Source of the DNA: Pardosa pseudoannulata
Taxonomy: Eukaryota; Arthropoda; Arachnida; Araneae; Lycosidae
Direction: 5' to 3'
Assembly (NCBI GenBank): GCA_032207245.1
Contig: CM063502.1
Location: 42,683,162-42,747,161 of the forward strand
Length of the DNA stretch: 64,000 nucleotides
The notes under the pieces are model-generated. The model worked only from the letters and a program-made list of their open reading frames with translations. It did not search any database and had not been told where the DNA came from. Position 1 is the first letter of the stretch. Every line of letters starts with the position of its first letter. Shown piece after piece: positions 46,231 to 58,235 of the stretch. Made by a program: the position numbers and the translations under genes.

Positions 46231-47419
46231 TATCTCTGTTTTACAGTGATTAACACATTGATAAATCAAAAATCATCTGGTGATTTTCTAATCCAACTCC
46301 ACATAACGGTGGAAAGATTTCTGAAATACCTTCACATTACTGGAACTAATAATAAAGCAATAATCAAACATTATGAAAAACAAAGCATAGAAAATGTTCA
46401 TTCTGCATAAAAATACAGTATAGTCATATTTCTTCAAGCTTTATTTTCTATGGTTACTGATGATTAACCGTAACGTAACATAAATGCATCAGAGTACCCG
46501 AGGATAATTATAAGGCATATGACAAACATTTATTTTGAGAACAACGATTTAAAATTAACAACCTTTCATTGGAAACATTCCATGTCATTGACCTGAGAGG
46601 GAAAGAAAACTTGACGAGACAGAAATCCTTCAGGACCTGATAATTTGAAGTACATATTCACTTTATTAAAATGATAAACCTAATTAGAATGTTATAATGG
46701 ATATATTTTAATAACCAAGCTTACGATCGATAAATATTTAGTTTTTACGGTGATTGAAAAATTAGTAAAGCAAGATTTTTCTTCAGATAATGTGCCTAAC
46801 AACATCAAAACATACATCAAATATAACATCAAATTATATTACTGCAGGATTAAAATTATTGTTTTTTATGCGAAATTCAAATGTTAAAGGGCATATTGGA
46901 TGTTTCTGTGTATTCTCAAGAATAAAATACGGTAATATTTATTCTAAATGTGAATAATCTGAAAAATATAATGTAAATAAAACCATTTAATCACATATGC
47001 TCTTTTCCTAATTTCTTGTTTTTTTTTTTTTAATTTAATATAGAAAATATTTTTTATGCTTATCTTTTTTTAGCAAATCTAAAAGCAAATTTTCGTCTTC
47101 ACAGGATGTAGAATGTAATACTAGCTTTTGCAATTTGATTAGATAAATATAAAGCAAACAAGATAGCAGACTGATAATTTAATTATTTCTGTCATGATTT
47201 TATTCGCTTTTATTTCTTTTATTTTGCCAATTAATATATGCTCAGGGTTAGGCTGTACTATGATACAGCGAGGTGGCAATGTAAGGAGTCGGCATATGCA
47301 GTGAAATCAAAACTTAAAGGTTTTGATTTCGATATGTGGCGGTAAATTGTAGACTTGCGTCATACTGAGAAAATCTACTGTGTATTTGTAGAGACATAAA
47401 TATTAATTTACATTAGTTT
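46231..47419. other. AT-rich sequence, no gene seen
   Basis: No coding region or recognised element was found. Confidence 0.5.
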
Positions 47420-48045
47420 ATTAAAGATATCCAGATAGAAGTTGGACTAGTCGTTCTTATTACAGAAATAAAAAATTATTATGAAAGTGAAAAACTATTA
47501 CAGACTAGTTATTTTAAAACAAATTATTTCATCTCTTAAGCACATATGGCTGAGATAAGAAATGAAAAAAAATGTGATTGTTTTTCGCAGATTAAAATAT
47601 ATTTAAGTTCAATAATTAAACAGTCATAACTGAAATAAACAAAACACAAAACGAAGGCATTTAGTGATTTTCCATTTTTACCATTTAATATAAATGAAAT
47701 TTCTTTTTATATCAAGTATTACATGTATATAGGTAGAACAGTAACTGACCTTATAAAAAATCTTGTACTAGCCATTCTGATTAAAGAAATAATAGAAACT
47801 ATAAAAGTGAAGAGTTACGAAAAAGAGAAGAGAGAAACTATTTATTTTAATACAAGCTGTTTCATCTCATATGTATACTGGACTGAGATAAGAAATGAAA
47901 CAGAATTTGAGACTAATTTTCACCCACGCAAAAAAAAAGAAAAAAAAAATCTCAAGGTTTTAAATAATTACGAGCCGAAAAAAAATAAATAAATGTGAAA
48001 AGACATCATTTTACACTTTTACCATATGACAGAAATGAAAGTTTT
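47420..48045. repeat. Old tandem duplication, unit about 330-345 bp
   Basis: AAGCACATATGGCTGAGATAAGAAATGAAA at about 47537 aligns with CTCATATGTATACTGGACTGAGATAAGAAATGAAA at about 47867, and TTTTTACCATTTAATATAAATGAAA near 47675 with TTTTACCATATGACAGAAATGAAA near 48016. Identity is modest. Confidence 0.65.
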
Positions 48046-48049
48046 CTCC

Positions 48050-48112
48050 AGCTCAGTGATTAAGATTCTAATCATAGATATAGAAAACGCGTCTGAATCC
48101 ACCCAAATTCTC
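48050..48112 (+). mobile_element. tRNA-like SINE head, degenerate
   Basis: AGCTCAGTGATTAAGATTCT resembles an A box and CGTCTGAATCCACCC a B box about 35 bp later. The copy is too short and eroded to assign to a family. Confidence 0.3.
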
Positions 48113-48209
48113 TCTCCTTCTCTACTTGTTTCACTGTTTTAAATTACTTACAATGTTTCCTAGACTCAAAACAAAATTGCAAAGGCTAGACGGAATATAA
48201 TAACGGTGT

Positions 48210-48480
48210 TCAGTTTTCGCGTGGCAGCGCGACCGGGTTAAACGGATATTCCGATAAAGGTTTTTCTTTTTTTTCTTTTTTCTTAATCGTTGTTTCTGGT
48301 AGACGGGTTCTACCCGGGTTTGCCACAGACGCGGGACAGACGTCGGAAAGAAGAATGGGCCTTTATCGATTTGCGCTGTCTGGAGGCCCCAGGTTTAGTC
48401 TGTTCTTCTTATCAGTGAAATGGCTTCGTTGAAACAAGGAGCGCATATTTATTGAACTGCAGATGAAAGAGCGTAAGGAA
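48210..48480. other. CpG-rich patch, unassigned
   Basis: GC-rich and CpG-rich against an AT-rich background, with a CGGGTTCTACCCGGG hairpin near 48305. It holds no long frame and no match to other repeats here. It could be a regulatory element, an untranslated exon or part of an unseen repeat family. Confidence 0.35.
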
Positions 48481-48811
48481 TAAAATAATTACCACGTTTC
48501 GGAGCTTAGTTTTATTAATTCGGTTTGGGTTTTTAAACTAGCATTAATGAAAGGAGAAAAATTAATACGGGGTGTTAAACATAATGTGCGAAAGCTACAA
48601 AATTATTTTATGGCGAGTAGGTTTAAAATAAATCCTGAGATATTCCCATGCTTAAAACCTTAACGCAATGGAATTTAGGTTCATTTAAGAGGTCCGGAAC
48701 ACAAAATTATATATTTTAAAAATTACAATGGTTTTGATATAGTCTATTTTTCTCAAAATATATGCTTATACTAGAATTACAAATCCACATAAACAATTGT
48801 TTATTTGATTT

Positions 48812-48933
48812 AGTTTGGAGCGCTACGGTCTACTGTTTTGCAACACGAGGGCTACCATCAGACCGGGACCTACTGCTTAAAGCCGATTCCGAACAGCTGC
48901 GAATACCCATGCCTTCCGTGAGATTCGAACCTC
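48812..48933 (-). mobile_element. SINE-A, head truncated by duplication
   Basis: Tail (AGTTTGGAGCGCTACGGTC), body and B box (GAGATTCGAACCTC) are present; sequence beyond the B box is replaced by the next tandem unit. Confidence 0.9.
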
Positions 48934-49014
48934 CGATGGTTTTGATATAATTTTTTTTTCTCAAAATGTATGCTTATATGAGTATTACTATTCAATTACT
49001 AATCAATTGTTAAT

Positions 49015-49193
49015 TTGGTTTGGTCTGGAGCACAACGGTCTACTGTTTTGCAATATGAGAGCTACCATCAGACCGGGACCTACTACCTAAAGCCGATTCC
49101 GAACAGCTGTGAATACCCATGCCTTTCGTGAGAGCCGAACCAATGAACTCCGGTACTGAAGAGCAGTACCCTATCTTTTGGCCATCGTTTGGC
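49015..49193 (-). mobile_element. SINE-A, near full length
   Basis: TTGGTTTGGTCTGGAGC tail, body, B-box region GAGAGCCGAACCAATGAACT and head TTTTGGCCATCGTTTGGC are all present. It is the downstream member of the tandem pair. Confidence 0.92.
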
Positions 49194-49535
49194 AAACAAT
49201 TATTGAAATTTTTTAAATTTCAATTTTAAGAAATTAAAAACTTTAAAATTTAAATTCATTTTAAGTTTGATAACTCATGAATAGCTCTTTTAAAATGATT
49301 TTTTCACTTTTATGTTAAGAGAAGATGTAGAGATATATTAATTTATATTCAAGATTTGCAAGAATATTACTTTCCAAGTTAATTAAGTAAATAATTTGGA
49401 TTTTTCAGGGTGACTTTTTCTCTAGTGGGTAACATTTTAAAAACTGTTGCTTTTGATTAAAAATATAGAAGATAAATGAAAGAAAATTTATTAATAAGTA
49501 TCTGTACAAAATTTCGACCATGTACTTTAAATAGA

Positions 49536-49806
49536 AGCTCAGTGGCTTTGGAGTAGAGCTTCTCGCTCTCACGACACAGGTCTGAGGTTCGATCCCCGGG
49601 CTGGGCAAAGTTGACTCAGCCTTTCATCCTTTCGGTGAGTAGATGAATTGAGAACCCAGCTTGTTTGGGAACTAAACACTGGGGGTTCCGCGTAAGGTTG
49701 ACCACCTAACCGGAACATATGCTTCGCACCCCAGGGCCCTTGGTCACGTAAACGGAGATTGGCACCGTAGGCTCTGGCCTCCTACCGGCTGTTGCGCCGA
49801 AGAGTT
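49536..49806 (+). mobile_element. SINE-C, a third tRNA-derived family
   Basis: AGCTCAGTGGCTTTGGAGTA (A box) and GAGGTTCGATCCCCGGG (B box) form a tRNA-like head. It is followed by GTTGACTCAGCCTTTCATCC, TTTCGGTGAGTAGATGAATT and GAGAACCCAGCTTGTTTGGG, which resembles the conserved central domain shared by several invertebrate SINEs. The rest is GC-rich (ACCGGAACATATGCTTCGCA, CCTACCGGCTGTTGCGCCGA). It is the only copy in the window. Confidence 0.8.
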
Positions 49807-50278
49807 AATTTAAATAGAATATGTGGTACAGCATTTTGAATTTGACAAATTTTGAAAAAAAAATATTCTGCGATAATTGAACTTAAAGATAAGAGTTCTC
49901 GTATTTTAAGACATACCTACCATTTGTTACCTTTTTCACTAATTTAAGTTCCTATTAAGGTAAATTTAAGGTAAAATGACTGTAAGAAAGTACGACGACT
50001 GTAAGAGAAAATGACTGTAAAATTAATTGACTTTATAATCAAATTTACTTATTTAAGTATAGCTTCTTAGTGCATAGAATAATTTATATATGTGAACATT
50101 TATCAATGATATATACCATGTACAGAGGAAATTATCTACACATTTTCTTTCCATTGCAGGCTGTAATATAGACAGATGTCTTTGTGTTTAACAAGGTTAC
50201 TAAGCAGTTACTCATTTAGCACAACCGGGGGAGTACGTGCAGTTTAAGGAAATGCTATGGATGTAATATTACCCCTAT
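49807..50278. other. AT-rich sequence, no gene seen
   Basis: No coding region or recognised element was found. Confidence 0.5.
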
Positions 50279-50475
50279 TGGGTTCTCGTAATTTAGATGC
50301 AGGGAACAAGCACAAGACACACAAGCTTGGTTTTCCAGCTCTAGATGTATCGTTTGAACTTGGAGATATTGTGATCAAGAACCTATTTTAAATGCCGCAG
50401 CCGCTTTTAATAATCACGAGGATCTTTGCCCGGCTCGAGCCTTGAACCTACAACCCTATGAGATCAACAGAGCTA
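50279..50475 (-). mobile_element. SINE-B copy, diverged
   Basis: On the minus strand the eroded head (TAGCTCTGTTGATCTCATAG) is followed by GGTTCAAGGCTCGAGCCGGG, CAAAGATCCTCGTGATTATT and AGAGCTGGAAAACCAAGCTT, the SINE-B order. Confidence 0.8.
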
Positions 50476-51504
50476 ACGTGTTCGTGGCCTACACTAAAAT
50501 ATAAAACAAAAAGAAAAAGAAAAAAATGAAGTGTCTGTTGATGGAATTGCCGTAGAAACATGCGGTGTGTTTTAACAGATTTACAAAATAATGTAATAAT
50601 TTTTAAAATTAAAGAATAAAAATGTGATTTTGTTTTTAAGATTTATGTGTTTCTTTTACAATAAAGAGAAAAAATATTACTGGTGTAGTTTGCTCTTAAA
50701 CGACATTTTTCGCAAGCTCATGTGTTAGGATTAGATGCAAATAACACAAAAAGGTTTAAGTTACATTAATTTATTTCTACAGATAAATCAAAATAAGGCA
50801 GTAAATGAATTCATTTTTATTCACAAAACTTATTAGAGATTAATTTGCATGTGAGGGGCAAAAAATTATGTATTTTTTTAATGTATGTTACAATTAATAA
50901 GTTTTTAACATTACCTTTAGAGAGGAAAATTCTTTTAAAATACTTTTTTGTTTCTTTACTAGACATCATTTCCACCTAATATAATTTGTAATAATATATG
51001 ATTTTTCTGTGTAAATCATTCAAGTTTTTAAATCATTTAATATTTATCCACTTGCATGAGATATGCAAAAGGAGAAAACAATTTATAATTATAAAAATTA
51101 ATTTACTTTTAAAGATAAAAAAAGTAAATGTTTAATGAAAATTATTTTTAGGGAATAAAGTTTTTAAAAGTATATAAAGGAAAATGAACCAAATTTTTGT
51201 ATTGATTTCTTTCTAATTATATATTAAACTTTTTAGTTTGATGACTTTTTTCTGTTTTATGTCCTGTTAATAATGTTAGTCTATATAATTTATATATTTC
51301 CATTTAGTATAGATAAAGTTGGTAAAGGAAATCCATTTTAAATGTGGACAGTTTGAATTTATCTTGAAAAAATGTACTAAAGAAATAAAAATATTTGTTT
51401 TGTCTAAATAAAGATTTCATATTGTATTTAAGCTTCTACATTTGTTAATATAACTGGATAGTTGAAAGTACTACTGCCAACATTCTGTATTATGAAAGAT
51501 TATT
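50476..51504. other. AT-rich sequence, no gene seen
   Basis: No coding region or recognised element was found. Confidence 0.5.
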
Positions 51505-51630
51505 AGATCAGGACCTACAGTTTAGAATAGATTCTAATGCTAGAGCACTCCGAATATCCGAAACACTAGTGGTAGTAGTAAGATTTGAACTCATGGACTC
51601 CAGTACCCAAATTCAGCAATCTACCTGTTT
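51505..51630 (-). mobile_element. SINE-A, old and degenerate
   Basis: AGATCAGGACCTACAGTTTA and AAGATTTGAACTCATGGACTCCAGTACC correspond to the SINE-A body and B-box region in inverse orientation. Both ends are eroded. Confidence 0.65.
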
Positions 51631-51899
51631 GATCATCCTCCAGCTAATGTTACCGGGGCTTACAGCTAAAAACTATTTCTCAATGTCTCTGAACATCCTT
51701 GCTGGAGATAGAATTCTTTTCTACAGACTTTATTTCAATCAGGGAATCGTGTCATAGGAAGTTGCTGCTGATTTCCCTATATTTAGATTAATTTCTAATT
51801 GTTTGGATTCTTTTCAGCCAATAAGATCTAATGTACAGAATACCTGGAAGTTTTTATTTATAATTAGCACTTTAGTCATTTCCCTGTCTGACTTATGAA

Positions 51900-52135
51900 T
51901 TAACTCCTTCGCAACCAACGTCTCGTATACGCGACGCAGCGATTTCACTCTTATCAGTCCAGCGTCGCCTCCACGCGATGATCTACGGTTGATATTGAGA
52001 GACCAGCGTCGCGTATGCGTAATTGGAGATCTGAACGTTTTATTTGAATTTTTAATTACTAGATGGCGTAAAAGGTAATGGTTTTCACAATGGTCGACTC
52101 GTATAGCATTTATGCTCTGGTCCTCAAGGGGTTAA
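51900..52135. mobile_element. Short TTAA-target (piggyBac-like) element, 236 bp, palindromic interior
   Basis: TTAA at 51900-51903 and 52132-52135 bounds ends CTCCTTCGCAACCA and (inverted right end) CCCCTTGAGGACCA. TCTCGTATACGCGACGC near the left has its near-inverse GCGTCGCGTATGCG about 100 bp later. GC content is well above the flanks. It resembles the element at 31106 in overall design and not in sequence. Confidence 0.75.
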
Positions 52136-52639
52136 TAGCAATTGGTGAAGAATAACCACCAATCGTAGATAAGCGGCCATAAATAGGTAAATTTAAGAAC
52201 CGGAACTAATAAAAGTAATGTCATCAATCCTGATGCACATCGGTTGTAATCAGATCTAGGACCTTTACCATAAGATAAAACTTATCAGATTGTATTCTCT
52301 AGGTTGTTGATGGCCATGTTAAATGTCTAAAATTTAATGAGCGTTGTACGAGTTATTCCACTTACAATAAAAATAACAATGAATCAGAGAGCTGTAATAT
52401 TCTATTTCATTATGTATCATTATGCCAAATTTATCATTAGATTTTTTGCTGACGTTCTAAAATTTGCCGTATTTTTTGGTGATTAGTGAATTTGTGGGTA
52501 TGGTATATCCATGTTCTGTCTATTGGGATTGAGTGTAAACAATTTTAACCATTTTTATTCTAAAAGTATTAAAATAAGTACTAATCTAAGGTAACAGACC
52601 ACCTTCAAATAACTACTTAACGTATTCAGAAAAAAATTC
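52136..52639. other. AT-rich sequence, no gene seen
   Basis: No coding region or recognised element was found. Confidence 0.5.
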
Positions 52640-53062
52640 AGAATAAAAAAGGACTGTCTGATAGTAAAAAAGTAAAGATATACTCAAAGTAAAGATATAT
52701 TTGATACTAGTGGATATGTAAACCTATAGCAAAATAAGAAAGGACTGTCTTATATGTCTAAATATGCTAGTAATTAGGTATGAAAGTAAAGATATATTTG
52801 ATACTAGGGGATATGAAAACCTATGGCAAAATAAAAAAGGACTGTCTTATATATCTAAATATGCTAGTAATTAGGTATGAAAGTAAAGATATATTTGATA
52901 CTATTGGATATGAAAACCTATGGCAGATTAAAAAAGGACTGTCTTATATATCTAAAAATGCTAGTAATTAAGTATGAAAGTAAAGATATATTCGATACTG
53001 GTGGATATGAAAGTCTAAGAAAATTAAAAAAGGCCTGTCTTATATTTCTAAATATCGTATTA
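52640..53062. repeat. 97-bp tandem repeat, about four units
   Basis: AAAGTAAAGATATATTTGAT recurs at 52686, 52783 and 52880 and, as AAAGTAAAGATATATTCGAT, at 52977, a strict 97-bp period. Units carry AAAAAAGGACTGTCTTATAT and GGATATGAAAACCTATGGCA. Frames of 63 and 73 codons read through the repeat, changing frame from unit to unit (97 is not a multiple of 3), so they are not a gene. Confidence 0.97.
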
Positions 53063-54339
53063 TGCACCAAAGAAAGAAACCACCTAAATACTTCCTAAAG
53101 AGGAGATTCTTATTTGTTCCTTACAACAATTCAGCAGCCTATCCCTATTGAATTTCGCAGCATCAAAATAAGGAATCTAATTGAAAATTTAATTAATTAA
53201 ATGTAATTGTATCAGATTTCCTATTGAAGTATGTAAAGCATAAAAAAGATAGATTTGACTACAGTAAGTTGTTTTATAAAGATTTATACTGCAGAACTTG
53301 CGAAAGACCGACATAAATTATTTGGTAATTATTGTTTGATGCTTTATAAATTTTATAAAGTAAAGGTACATCCCTACTTTATAAGTCTCCACGGAACCAG
53401 TGGGCAGATATTAAATTTTAATTTATATGAGATATAAAAGTGGGCGATAGCTATAAAAGGATTGATAACCCTTCCATTAGACAGTGAAATGAGGGTGACA
53501 CAACGAAATTATAAACATCTCATCCGCAGATATCTTTGAATTACTTCTCAAGTGTTTGCACAACAGTCAGAATGCTGCTACATATGTGATATTATATTCA
53601 CAGATCAATTCCTCATAGAACTAATTAAGCTTATGTTAAATAAATACTACCCCGTTAAAGTCATGTATTCATAATAAATATTTTCATATGCGAAATTACT
53701 CTATTTATTTATATATTTCGAACTGAATTTTCTCAGTTATAAAAATGTTATATACATTATATGTAGAAATGATTCAGACGAATTTCTAATTATAATATAC
53801 CTTGCAGATTAATAATTTTTTTTAATATAAACGTTGATAATTAAATCTTAGCAAACGTATTCGTAATTCAGATGCAATTTGTGTAAACATATAATCATGG
53901 ATAAATTGCTGTTGATATAGATTCAACAGAAAAATTGGTTATTTGAACGAATTTTATCTGTGAATCCCGAGAATATATATATTATAAATACCAAGTTTTA
54001 TTCCAATTTTAAGAGAACTCATATAAGTAAATATTTCTTTGGCTAAAGAAAAAAGTAAATGGAACATTTTAACTTAATTAAACATAATATAACCTTGTAC
54101 TTTTTCTAATTGAATTTTAATTTAAATACCAAAGTTTTTACATCACTCTATATTGAAATTATAATCATTAATTTAAATTTAATAAATGCAAGAAATGTTT
54201 AAAAAATACACAAGAAACACTAATGTTTTCTAATCAATTCATATAAAGCATTTGAGATAATAAATGACAAAATAAAAATGATAGCGAGAAAATTAAGACT
54301 CTCCCCTAGCGGAAATTCAATTATTTATAAATTACGCAT
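53063..54339. other. AT-rich sequence, no gene seen
   Basis: No coding region or recognised element was found. Confidence 0.5.
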
Positions 54340-54394
<55 letters not shown>

Positions 54395-54398
54395 CATA
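54340..54398. repeat. (CA)n(TA)n compound microsatellite
   Basis: A CA run is joined to a TA run. Confidence 0.96.
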
Positions 54399-54989
<591 letters not shown>

Positions 54990-55232
54990 ACTTTAACTTA
55001 TAAAACTATAACGTTCATTTTTCAATCTCATTGGTTGTATAAAGTGACATTGTATTCAGTGACAAGGACAGATAATGCGCAGAGAACTGACTTGGCCTGA
55101 AAGATCGTTCACGTGTAAAACATAGATGTTTTTATGTTAGATCACCCCATCTTTTAGAACTTTATACATTGAAGCTTTCAATGCTGTGAGAACCCTTTTT
55201 TAAATTGTACATGAATGAACTTTGAGCAAGAT

Positions 55233-55410
55233 GCCGAGTGATGGCCGAATGTCTAGGGTGCTGGCCTTCGGAATAGGAGTTCGTGAGTTCGAATTCCACT
55301 GCGACATTGATGTTCGTAGCAGTTCGAAATCGGCTTTAAGCAGTAGGTTCTGGTCTCATTAGCCGTCGTATTGCAAAAAGTAGACCGTAGATCTCCAAAC
55401 CAAACCAACC
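55233..55410 (+). mobile_element. SINE-A, full length
   Basis: GCCGAGTGATGGCCGAATGT (A-box region), GAGTTCGAATTCC (B box), TCGGCTTTAAGCAGTAGG, GTCTCATTAGCCGTCG and AACCAAACCAACC are in SINE-A order. A possible flanking duplication is GAGCAAGATGC versus GAACACGATGC. Confidence 0.93.
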
Positions 55411-55611
55411 GAACACGATGCGCATAGTGCGTCTGCTAATTAAGATGACTAACTTTTGTTGTACGGAGAATAAAAGCACTTTCTCTAAGACTTTCCGAGT
55501 TTATTACTGTTGTGGTTTGTGAATTTTCTATGTTTAACTGATCGACAAACTAGATACTAAATTTTGATTCCTCTTTCACTATTTTGTGTTCATATCTCAG
55601 CATTGTTGCAC

Positions 55612-55646
55612 TCCCACACACACACACACACACACACACTTATATA
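55612..55646. repeat. (CA)n microsatellite
   Basis: About 13 CA repeats followed by a short TA run. Confidence 0.93.
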
Positions 55647-56535
55647 TCTTTCAGCAGTCAAACTATTTAACCTGACACTTCTTCTGGCTTTCTACTAAAT
55701 GTTACACGAAACATTGCACAATTTTCACATAGACCCCCCGCCAAAAGATGTTCATGTTAGAAAAAAGCAAAAGAGATTTCTTGTATTGAGTAGTAAAACA
55801 ACCCAAAGAGTGCACTACAGAAAGAAAAAATCTATGTGTAATGATGTTCTAATGAAAGCTGGTTTGTTAGCTCACTCGGGTTGCTTCTATAACTCTTTGC
55901 AGTACGTACATTAAACTAACTAGGGTTATCATTTTAAACATTGCTCAGGATACTAATTTTAGTTCCAATGCATTTATAAGCGTAACTGAAATAAAGTACA
56001 GGTATGCAAAATACTGTAAACTTTTTAAAGTTTTAATATTTCCTACATTTTTATTATCATTTCTAAACTCGCAAATACGCTAAAAGTTGAATGTTATTAA
56101 ATATATTTTGCTATAAACATTTAGTCTGACATCAAATCATACCAGAACTGAAGGTACATTTCAGTTTCCTGAAGGATTTTCTAGTGCAGTGGTTATAACA
56201 AGAAAATATACTCATTCACCATTTATACAAAAGTTTATTTTATATTATTTTTAAAAAATACGAGTGATAATGAGGTTGTAGTCATTATGTAAATGTTCCA
56301 AAAAATTAAAATTCCGAAACTATGAATTTAATGAAACAAAAGAAATACTACTAAAAAAGTGTCTAAAAAAGTACAGCTGACGCAAAAACTCTTTTATCTT
56401 GCATTTAATGGCTGGGAAATTATATATTACAAAAATTAAGAATTTTGGTCTATTTTTGGGGTAATAATTTTGATATATTACATACACACGTACATATAAT
56501 TTTCGTTATCAAAATAAATTTATATAATAACTACC
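55647..56535. other. No supported gene
   Basis: A 71-codon frame at 55699-55914 (Lys/Arg-rich) was considered, but no motif was recognised and no element ends were found. Confidence 0.4.
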
Positions 56536-56885
56536 TTGATATTTAAGTTAAAAATATAAACAAATAAACATTTGTAAAGCCAAAATTGTTATGTTAATAA
56601 GAAGGATATAACTATTAGAAATGATCAATATTAAAAAATATTTTTAGCTTTTGGTAAGCCTGCTTTTTGCTTCTATAGCAGATTGTAAATGTCTGAGCAT
56701 TCATTCCACTTGCACTTGATATTTAAGTCAAAAATATAAACAAATAAATATTTGTAAAATGAAAATAGTATTCATATTAGAAAGAAGAATAAAACTATAA
56801 GAAATGATCAATATTTAAAAATATTTTTAGTCTTTGGTACGCCTGCTCCAGTAACAGTGTGTAAACGTCTGAGAATTGATTACAC
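56536..56885. repeat. Tandem duplication, about 180-bp unit
   Basis: TTGATATTTAAGTTAAAAAT to AGATTGTAAATGTCTGAGCA (about 56538-56700) recurs from TTGATATTTAAGTCAAAAAT (about 56716) to GTGTGTAAACGTCTGAGAAT. Both contain AGAAATGATCAATATT and AATATTTTTAG. Confidence 0.93.
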
Positions 56886-57397
56886 TAAATTGTGGCATGC
56901 TTCAAAGTTGATTTTTAAACATCCTGTCCTAAAGCATTCATATAGAGCAGTCAAGTAGAATATTTTGCTTAAATTGAATTAAAAGTTACGGTCATGCCAA
57001 ATATTGACTAGCATTATGTAAAGAAACCAGTGAAGTGATTCGACACTGTAGGCATTTAGCTTGACTTGACTGTATATCACAAGGAGCAAGTAAGCAGGAG
57101 CAGGCAGTGTTTTTTTTAAATTTTACTTCATTTATAATAGATGGCGCCACAGCAGATTGGTAAATTTTGAATAATTTCATTGCTTTTAACGGTATTTAGT
57201 AAGACAAGCATTTATAAACATTCTTATTACACATTTGTATACATTGTGTGTATTTGCACTCTGCCGTGTTTACAGTTACTGCAATAAAAGAGAGGTATGC
57301 TGCTGAAAAGGAAGTGGTTAGAATGGTGGGAAATGACACTTCTAACATTGTTTCTTGTTTAAGAGCATTTCTCATGAATGTATTCTCCCCCTCAATA
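56886..57397. other. No gene seen
   Basis: No coding region or recognised element was found. Confidence 0.45.
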
Positions 57398-57570
57398 GCC
57401 GGTCGATGGTCAAATGGTAGGGTGCTGCTCTTCGATACCGGGCTTTGAGGGTTTGAATAATGCTTCTAGCACGAATGTTTGTAACCGTTTGGAATTGGCT
57501 TTAAGCAATAGATTCCACGAGGGCTCATCATGAACAAATAAGCGTAGAATGTCAAATTCCAGACCAAACC
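57398..57570 (+). mobile_element. SINE-A, full length, diverged
   Basis: GCCGGTCGATGGTCAAATGG (A-box region), an eroded B box (GAGGGTTTGAATAATG), TTGGCTTTAAGCAATAG and CCAGACCAAACC are in order. Confidence 0.88.
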
Positions 57571-58233
57571 TCCCACTAAATAATTTGAGTTGTTGAACCC
57601 CTTAACTAATCACATTTCTCAGATTATCGGAGGACAAGTTACACTTCATTGACTTTCAAATTTTAATCGTTTGCATTCTTTGTACAACAAAACTAGAGAA
57701 ATTTTAAGCTGATTGAATTATTGTTTATTAGTGCTTAGTTTTTGTGATTTCTTCCCTTTCACCAAAACTGTTTTTCTTCGTACATTTTTGTTTTAAATCT
57801 TAAAATATTTTACAACATGTTTTAAACATTTCTCAGTGTTTATATTTAATATTTACTTATGATATCAAAATGTTTTTGAATCATTATGCTTTTTCAGATG
57901 TTTTCCAAATTTCTCTACATTGCTTATACCTTTTGTAATAAAAATTTTGAAACGTTAAGTATTTTGTTGTATTACAGAGTATGTAACACGGCAAAACGAC
58001 GGAAAAATTTATTAAGCACTGTACAAATTTTTATTATAGGTTTATACAAATTCTCTTTGGCATAAAGGGCTATTGTTAACCAGTTATGATTCAATATAAA
58101 GGCTAAATACGCAATTAAAACTTAATGGGATAGTTAAAATGCAATGTGCCCGAACACTTTCTAAAGAATGCTATCGGGAGACTAAAATTTTATGAAAAAG
58201 TTTTCTATTTGAATTAGATATTCTTTTGCTTTA
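57571..58233. other. AT-rich sequence, no gene seen
   Basis: No coding region or recognised element was found. Confidence 0.5.
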
Positions 58234-58235
58234 TA

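Larger units (their letters stand above)
48728..49193. repeat. Tandem duplication (208-bp offset) carrying SINE-A
   Basis: ATGGTTTTGATATA begins both units (48728, 48936), followed by TTCTCAAAATNTATGCTTAT and a SINE-A. The copies share changes not seen in other SINE-As (GGGCTACCATCAGACCGGGA, GAACAGCTGYGAATACCCAT), so the duplication happened after the SINE arrived. Confidence 0.93.

Noticed and set aside
55699..55914. 71-codon Lys/Arg-rich frame
   Set aside because: Considered as a transposase piece, but no motif was recognised and there are no element ends nearby.
57594..57615. TTGAACCCCTTAAC as a TTAA-target element end
   Set aside because: No partner end within a reasonable distance and the terminal TTAA is not intact.
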